The translations under genes and the position numbers were made by a program. This document shows, piece by piece, positions 10,801 to 12,481 of a stretch of DNA of 12,481 nucleotides. Position 1 is the first letter of the stretch. The number at the start of each line of letters is the position of its first letter. Under the pieces are notes generated by a model, which did no database searches, was not told the DNA's origin, and saw only the letters and a list, made by a program, of their open reading frames with translations. This stretch comes from Acanthaster planci (Eukaryota > Echinodermata > Asteroidea > Valvatida > Acanthasteridae): contig NW_019091415.1 of assembly GCF_001949145.1 (NCBI RefSeq), positions 787,129 to 799,609 of the forward strand, in the 5' to 3' direction.

Positions 10801-12477
10801 CCGGTGCAAAGTGGTCAAAACCATATTTGACCCAGACATCAATGGATATCGGGAGAGTATTAAAAGGGTCCAAATTTCTAAAAACTATATTTACCATATT
10901 TGAACATCATCTCCAAATACAGAAACTAGGTTGAAAGGGTCTACACCGGAGAATTTACCGAAAGAGGTTGTTTACTTATGCATAGCGACCTTTTTTGGCT
11001 ATTGTTTGTTCTGCCGTACCGACGTGGTATTAGCACACTCTTTGTCATTAGTTTGGGGTTAAATAAAGATTAAATTGAGGTTTAAAGGTTGCTTATTTTA
11101 TTATTTTTTGTGTGTCGGTTTCTTGGGATAAAATGCAGCAATAAATGTACAACTCTAGCCACATATTTAACTTACAAATTGGTGTGGCATTTTTGTTTGA
11201 GTTTTTTTTTTACTGTGCAACAAATACCAAAAAATAGAGGACCAGTCAACATTTTGCGGGCAAGTCAAGATGTGGCTCTACTGGTCCAGTTGGCCAGTAG
11301 TAAAGAAACAGGTATGGGGAAACCCTTACACATTATGTTGCATATCCAAACTTTATTGCTTATAAAGGTTTTTCATGTGACGTCACTTGACGGGCAAAGG
11401 CAGTCTAGGAAACATTCCAAGTCCACTGCAGTGCATCCGTTTTGAACCTGCAATTTCTATTGGCAATTTCATGTGCAAGTATGCCAGAATGCTGACAGAC
11501 TTCGAAGGCAAAGGCATGTCTGCGAACATTTGTTTAAATTGAATGCTGACGGTCAAAAATAACGTCAGCGGAAAACCTCTTTTGTTGTTGTATAGTGTAT
11601 GCCACAGTGTTTCACATGATCAAATTGGAGTTCTTGTGCAAACCCTACTAGGTCAAGAATGAAGCTGATGAGTTTGGATGGGGTGTCGTCATTAACTTCA
11701 GGAAGAAGGCCAACCAAAAGATGAACAGTCCACGTGATGACCCACTTTATATTGCAGAAGTTCTGCTTAATTGTTCCAAAGAGAGTATTAAGAATGCTGC
11801 CACAGACTCTGCCAAGCCACCCATGGCTGGAGAGAAGGGAGAAATGGCTGTAAGTTCCAAAGCACTATCTCCAGTCTTGCTATACATCTTGAATAAAGGT
11901 GCTTGTACATTTATTTAGCCAAAGTCCTTGATTCCCTTTAATAAAGGTGCTTGTACATTTATTTAGCCAAAGTCCTTGATTCCCTTTAATAAAGGTGCTT
12001 GTACATTTATTTAGCCAAAGTCCTTGATTCCCTTTAACTTCAAACATTTCCTCTTAGTTTGCCACTTTACATGACATCAGAGGTACGTACCAGAAGGCAC
12101 ACTTGAACCTAAAGGAACATGTAGCCCCATGTAAGGGACATTTAATGGGAGCTGTTCTCACCCTTCTCACATCCAGTATGATAACTGTAGAATTCCTTGG
12201 TAGACAAGAGATAGGTAAACACAATACACATGGTAACATGGATGATAAGTGCCTTTTTGTAGACATGACATTTAACAAATCTAGACCCAATAACTACCAC
12301 CAAGACACTACATAGCAAATGTAGATTAAGTTTAATATTCCGTGGCTGTTTTACTTCTTTTTGCAGGTGGTTCCAGTGTTACTGAATTTAATCACACATA
12401 TCAGCAGTGTAAGGTTGTATTTACCAAAGGACCTCAGACCACTTGATAACAGGCAGAGTGTGGGCAAGTCAGTACAG
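1718..12477 (+). CDS. MTREX: MTR4 / MTREX exosome RNA helicase, partial gene (12 internal exons)
   Basis: MTR4 is the ATP-dependent 3'-to-5' RNA helicase that feeds substrates to the nuclear exosome as part of the TRAMP, NEXT and PAXT assemblies. Joining 1718-1892, 2774-2864, 3195-3319, 4556-4654, 4868-4976, 6177-6391, 6978-7190, 7427-7552, 8045-8195, 9208-9380, 11652-11849 and 12367-12477 gives 1786 nt, which is one split base plus 595 codons, with no stop or frameshift. In residues of this fragment (1 = Tyr at 1719): motif Ia PIKALSNQK near 18-26, Ib TGD at 41, DEIH at 80-83, SAT at 111-113, motif IV FSFSKKE near 222-228, motif [12 protein letters not shown] near 311-321, motif [12 protein letters not shown] at 350-359, then winged helix and the start of the arch with KOW. 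Family MTR4 proteins are about 1040 residues, so roughly 57% is here. MTR4 rather than cytosolic SKI2 is indicated by [20 protein letters not shown] and by the close match along the whole length. Start, Walker A and stop lie outside the window. Confidence 0.97.
1893..2773 (+). other. Intron between exons A and B (881 bp)
   Basis: Phase 0 intron with gtaaga donor. Apart from the SINE-like element in its second half it is AT-rich sequence without an open frame matching MTR4 or any protein I recognise. Confidence 0.9.
2461..2630 (+). mobile_element. tRNA-Glu-derived SINE-like element
   Basis: An A-box-like word TAGCACAAGTGA (2464-2475) is followed about 50 bases later by a perfect B-box GGTTCAATTCC (2515-2525), the internal RNA polymerase III promoter layout. 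Between them is CTCTCAC (2496-2502), matching a tRNA-Glu anticodon loop with anticodon CTC at 2498-2500. The body carries gttgattcc (2551-2559), a nearly complementary ggatcaac (2607-2614), and cggcaagg twice (2568, 2601). The head and body resemble, from memory, a SINE family widespread in cnidarian and other invertebrate genomes. The copy is diverged, and the 3' end is uncertain; it may reach about 2740. No target-site duplication was identified. Confidence 0.68.
2774..2864 (+). CDS. MTREX: MTREX exon B (motif II, DEIH)
   Basis: Encodes residues 59-88 plus one base of codon 89, from [11 protein letters not shown] to HYMRDK. It contains the DEIH box at 80-83, the Walker B magnesium and ATP-hydrolysis motif typical of Ski2-like helicases. 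Acceptor is aaag at 2770-2773 and donor is gtaagt at 2865; the following intron is phase 1. Confidence 0.96.
2865..3194 (+). other. Intron between exons B and C (330 bp)
   Basis: Phase 1 intron, AT-rich. I see no repeats or other signals beyond the splice sites. Confidence 0.9.
3195..3319 (+). CDS. MTREX: MTREX exon C (motif III, SAT)
   Basis: Two bases complete codon 89 (Asn), followed by residues 90-130, [15 protein letters not shown] to [16 protein letters not shown] carries helicase motif III, which couples ATP hydrolysis to unwinding. Acceptor is ccag at 3191-3194 and donor is gtcagt at 3320. An alternative AG four bases downstream (3197-3198) would break the frame, so 3195 is chosen. 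Confidence 0.95.
3320..4555 (+). other. Intron between exons C and D (1236 bp)
   Basis: Phase 0 intron. It holds a small hairpin (taccgca 3626-3632, tgcggta 3643-3649) and an open stretch at 3528-3878 with no recognisable protein similarity. A patch near 4318-4340 (actggcc, actggtcc words) loosely resembles, in reverse complement, the repeat at 11242-11298. Confidence 0.88.
4556..4654 (+). CDS. MTREX: MTREX exon D (linker between RecA domains)
   Basis: Encodes residues 131-163, from [15 protein letters not shown] to HLVVDEK, the conserved connection from RecA domain 1 towards RecA domain 2. Length is exactly 33 codons in phase 0 at both ends. Acceptor is gcag at 4552-4555; donor is gttagt at 4655, which departs from the gtragt consensus at its third base but is required by frame and by homology to the next exon. 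Confidence 0.94.
4655..4867 (+). other. Intron between exons D and E (213 bp)
   Basis: Shortest intron in the window, phase 0, with donor gttagt and acceptor acag. Nothing else is seen in it. Confidence 0.9.
4868..4976 (+). CDS. MTREX: MTREX exon E (basic, Gly-rich inter-domain loop)
   Basis: Encodes residues 164-199 plus one base of codon 200, from [12 protein letters not shown] to GRKGGTK. It ends in the lysine/glycine-rich loop (NRGRKGGTK) found at this place in animal MTR4. This is the least conserved of the helicase-core exons. Acceptor is acag at 4864-4867 and donor is gtatgg at 4977; the following intron is phase 1. Confidence 0.94.
4977..6176 (+). other. Intron between exons E and F (1200 bp)
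   Basis: Phase 1 intron. It contains the palindromic element at 5696-5812 and an unassigned open stretch at 5205-5600 whose translation I do not recognise and whose composition looks intronic. Confidence 0.88.
5696..5812. mobile_element. 117-bp fold-back element with tRNA-like B boxes on both strands
   Basis: The ends are perfect 18-bp inverted repeats: aaagcttgtg plus A8 (5696-5713) and T8 plus cacaagcttt (5795-5812). Inside, the + strand carries GGTTCGAGTCC (5770-5780), a perfect tRNA B-box/T-loop sequence, and the - strand carries a near match, GCTTCAAGTCC, inside GTGGCTTCAAGTCCCACC. The centre, cttgcttacaag, reads CTTACAA on + and CTTGTAAG on -, like tRNA anticodon loops. The interior is thus also an imperfect palindrome. 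This fits a miniature non-autonomous element or two head-to-head tRNA-derived fragments. No target duplication was established. Confidence 0.65.
6177..6391 (+). CDS. MTREX: MTREX exon F (RecA domain 2, motif IV)
   Basis: Two bases complete codon 200 (Gly), then residues 201-271, from [14 protein letters not shown] to [24 protein letters not shown] near 219-233 is motif IV at the start of RecA domain 2. The acidic stretch NSSSEE near 242-247 is a variable loop in the family. Acceptor is ctag at 6173-6176 and donor is gttaac at 6392. Confidence 0.96.
6392..6977 (+). other. Intron between exons F and G (586 bp)
   Basis: Phase 0 intron with donor gttaac. AT-rich, with no repeat or RNA-gene signature that I can see. 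Confidence 0.9.
6978..7190 (+). CDS. MTREX: MTREX exon G (RecA domain 2, motif V)
   Basis: Encodes residues 272-342, 71 codons in phase 0. It contains [15 protein letters not shown] near 282-296 and motif [20 protein letters not shown] near 311-329, which couple nucleotide and RNA binding. It has HHSG where I recall HHGG in human MTR4 and HHSG in yeast. Acceptor is acag at 6974-6977; donor is gtacaa at 7191. Confidence 0.97.
7191..7426 (+). other. Intron between exons G and H (236 bp)
   Basis: Phase 0 intron with donor gtacaa and acceptor ttag. Read-through from exon G stays open to a TAA at 7269-7271, so intron retention would truncate the protein before motif VI. Confidence 0.9.
7427..7552 (+). 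CDS. MTREX: MTREX exon H (motif VI)
   Basis: Encodes residues 343-384, from [17 protein letters not shown] to [17 protein letters not shown] at 350-359 is motif VI and includes the arginine-finger region of superfamily 2 helicases. Length is 42 codons, phase 0 at both ends. Acceptor is ttag at 7423-7426 and donor is gtaatg at 7553. Confidence 0.97.
7553..8044 (+). other. Intron between exons H and I (492 bp)
   Basis: Phase 0 intron. An open stretch near 7870-8030 (basic residues, no known domain) runs into exon I in another frame and is treated as chance. Nothing else is seen. Confidence 0.88.
8045..8195 (+). CDS. MTREX: MTREX exon I (winged-helix region)
   Basis: Encodes residues 385-434 plus one base of codon 435, from [18 protein letters not shown] to [29 protein letters not shown] is a hallmark of the winged-helix segment after the RecA domains in MTR4. 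Acceptor is ttag at 8041-8044 and donor is gtaagt at 8196; the following intron is phase 1. Confidence 0.96.
8196..9207 (+). other. Intron between exons I and J (1012 bp)
   Basis: Phase 1 intron holding the 45-bp minisatellite at 8352-8531 and a 12-bp direct duplication of accaatgaaatg at 9078-9101, with one inverted copy of its core (tcattggt, 9135-9142). The rest is unremarkable AT-rich sequence. Confidence 0.9.
8352..8531. repeat. 45-bp minisatellite, 4 copies
   Basis: Four head-to-tail copies start at 8352, 8397, 8442 and 8487. Each begins cttcttactc and ends gtgctcagttgg. Copies 2 and 3 are identical; copy 1 differs by T for C (tattc) and copy 4 by A for C (ctcaagg). Because 45 is a multiple of three and no unit contains a stop in certain frames, the array is open on both strands, which creates spurious repetitive open frames (for example [14 protein letters not shown] on +). 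It lies inside an intron and is not coding on present evidence. Confidence 0.96.
9208..9380 (+). CDS. MTREX: MTREX exon J (winged helix to arch)
   Basis: Two bases complete codon 435 (Lys), then residues 436-492, from [18 protein letters not shown] to [10 protein letters not shown]. The charged helical start leads into [16 protein letters not shown], the entry to the arch domain that separates MTR4/SKI2 proteins from other helicases. Acceptor is gcag at 9204-9207 and donor is gtcagc at 9381. Confidence 0.95.
9458..9517 (+). repeat. Diverged dispersed repeat, copy 1
   Basis: Shares ccagtcaacatttt exactly with 11242-11255, tggtccagtt exactly with 11282-11291, and the intervening agtcaa and terminal ccagt words in the same order and at similar spacing (60 bp here, 57 bp in the partner). 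Family unknown. Confidence 0.55.
9955..10025 (-). repeat. tRNA-sized inverted repeat, possibly a degraded tRNA-derived sequence
   Basis: Seven-bp perfect ends, gtgccca (9955-9961) and tgggcac (10019-10025), enclose 57 bases, the size of a tRNA with its acceptor stem. On the - strand agcagaaagtggtta resembles an A box, but the B-box position (ggcactgaccc) matches poorly and no regular cloverleaf could be drawn. A second overlapping pairing, aacgtg with cacgtt, and a palindrome agtggtttaaccact lie within the same segment. Confidence 0.35.
10298..10316. repeat. Perfect 8-bp-stem hairpin
   Basis: gcttcatg (10298-10305) and catgaagc (10309-10316) are exact reverse complements around a 3-base loop. 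No U tract follows and it lies deep in an intron, so a terminator role is not suggested. Confidence 0.6.
11242..11298 (+). repeat. Diverged dispersed repeat, copy 2
   Basis: Partner of 9458-9517 in the same intron and orientation, sharing ccagtcaacatttt and tggtccagtt at matching spacing. The segment from about 11281 also resembles 4318-4340 in reverse complement, which would make this a dispersed family rather than a local duplication. Confidence 0.55.
11377..11386. promoter_or_regulatory. CRE-like palindrome
   Basis: gtgacgtcac is a perfect 10-bp palindrome containing TGACGTCA, the consensus binding site of CREB/ATF bZIP factors. It sits in an intron about 270 bp before exon K. A single site of this size can occur by chance, and no neighbouring promoter elements were seen. 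Confidence 0.25.
11545..11569. repeat. 7-bp-stem hairpin near exon K
   Basis: gctgacg (11545-11551) pairs with cgtcagc (11563-11569) around an 11-base A-rich loop, about 80 bases upstream of the exon K acceptor. No function is evident. Confidence 0.5.
11652..11849 (+). CDS. MTREX: MTREX exon K (arch domain, KOW)
   Basis: Encodes residues 493-558, 66 codons in phase 0, from [16 protein letters not shown] to AGEKGEMA. The FGWGVVINF strand and following [20 protein letters not shown] belong to the arch/KOW part, which in relatives binds structured RNA and adaptor proteins carrying arch-interaction motifs. Acceptor is ctag at 11648-11651 and donor is gtaagt at 11850. Read-through of the donor would add 22 codons before a TAG at 11916-11918. 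Confidence 0.95.
11850..12366 (+). other. Intron between exons K and L (517 bp)
   Basis: Phase 0 intron with a strong gtaagt donor. It contains the perfect 48-bp tandem array at 11892-12035 and, directly after it, a segment at 12058-12214 that is open on both strands and flanked by splice-like sites. Confidence 0.9.
11892..12035 (+). repeat. 48-bp perfect tandem array, 3 copies, each with AATAAA
   Basis: Three identical units start at 11892, 11940 and 11988. Each begins aataaaggtgcttgtacatt and ends ttgattcccttt. No base differs between copies, which implies very recent amplification or an assembly effect. Each unit contains the polyadenylation hexamer AATAAA at its first base and a TGTA word (11904-11907 in copy 1), so from the second unit on each AATAAA has TGTA about 33 bases upstream. 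Confidence 0.96.
12367..12477 (+). CDS. MTREX: MTREX exon L (arch domain, continued)
   Basis: Encodes residues 559-595, 37 codons in phase 0, from [20 protein letters not shown] to [17 protein letters not shown] is strongly conserved in MTR4. Acceptor is gcag at 12363-12366. A donor gtaa begins at 12478, four bases before the window ends, so the exon appears complete and the gene continues to the right. Confidence 0.93.
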
Positions 12478-12481
12478 GTAA

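Larger units (their letters stand above)
9381..11651 (+). other. Intron between exons J and K (2271 bp)
   Basis: Largest complete intron, phase 0, interrupting the arch entry. It contains two diverged copies of a direct repeat (9458-9517, 11242-11298), a tRNA-sized inverted repeat (9955-10025), a perfect 8-bp-stem hairpin (10298-10316), a GC-rich patch (about 10749-10806), a CRE-like palindrome (11377-11386) and a 7-bp-stem hairpin (11545-11569). No coding segment was recognised. Confidence 0.88.

Noticed and set aside
8352-12035. CRISPR-like arrays
   Set aside because: The two repeats are contiguous tandem units with no unique spacers, in an intron of an animal gene.
12054-12290. 78-codon open stretch on the - strand near the exon K-L intron end
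   Set aside because: No recognised similarity and no gene context. Noted only because both strands are open, as discussed for the exon-like segment.

Overview
The window is the interior of one eukaryotic protein-coding gene on the + strand. It encodes MTR4 (MTREX/SKIV2L2), the Ski2-family RNA helicase of the nuclear RNA exosome. Twelve coding exons, all bounded by GT/AG sites and keeping one reading frame, give 595 consecutive residues. These run from the helicase stretch just after motif I, through motifs Ia, Ib, II (DEIH), III (SAT), IV, V and VI ([10 protein letters not shown]), into the winged-helix and arch/KOW regions. The 5' exons (start codon, N-terminus, Walker A) and the 3' exons (rest of the arch, helical bundle, stop) lie outside the window. 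No promoter or gene end is present.

The multi-exon structure with introns of 213 to 2271 bp, the AT-rich introns, a tRNA-derived SINE-like element and locally amplified minisatellites point to a non-vertebrate animal, probably marine. The exact phylum cannot be read from the sequence with confidence; a cnidarian-like genome is a guess from the SINE style. The protein is very close to vertebrate MTR4 as I recall it, so the gene looks intact and functional.

Layout: 1-1717 intron (upstream exon not in window); exons at 1718-1892, 2774-2864, 3195-3319, 4556-4654, 4868-4976, 6177-6391, 6978-7190, 7427-7552, 8045-8195, 9208-9380, 11652-11849 and 12367-12477; a final donor opens at 12478. The introns hold the accessory material: a tRNA-Glu-like SINE (about 2461-2630), a 117-bp fold-back element with tRNA-like B-box sequences on both strands (5696-5812), a four-copy 45-bp minisatellite (8352-8531), a pair of diverged direct repeats in the largest intron (9458-9517 and 11242-11298), a tRNA-sized inverted repeat (9955-10025), and a perfect three-copy 48-bp tandem array whose every unit carries AATAAA (11892-12035).

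I found no new gene system. The most interesting items are the intronic polyadenylation-hexamer array, a nearby exon-like segment that would shift the frame if included, and the palindromic tRNA-like element. The first two would bear on regulation of MTR4 itself, but both are inference until transcripts are examined.
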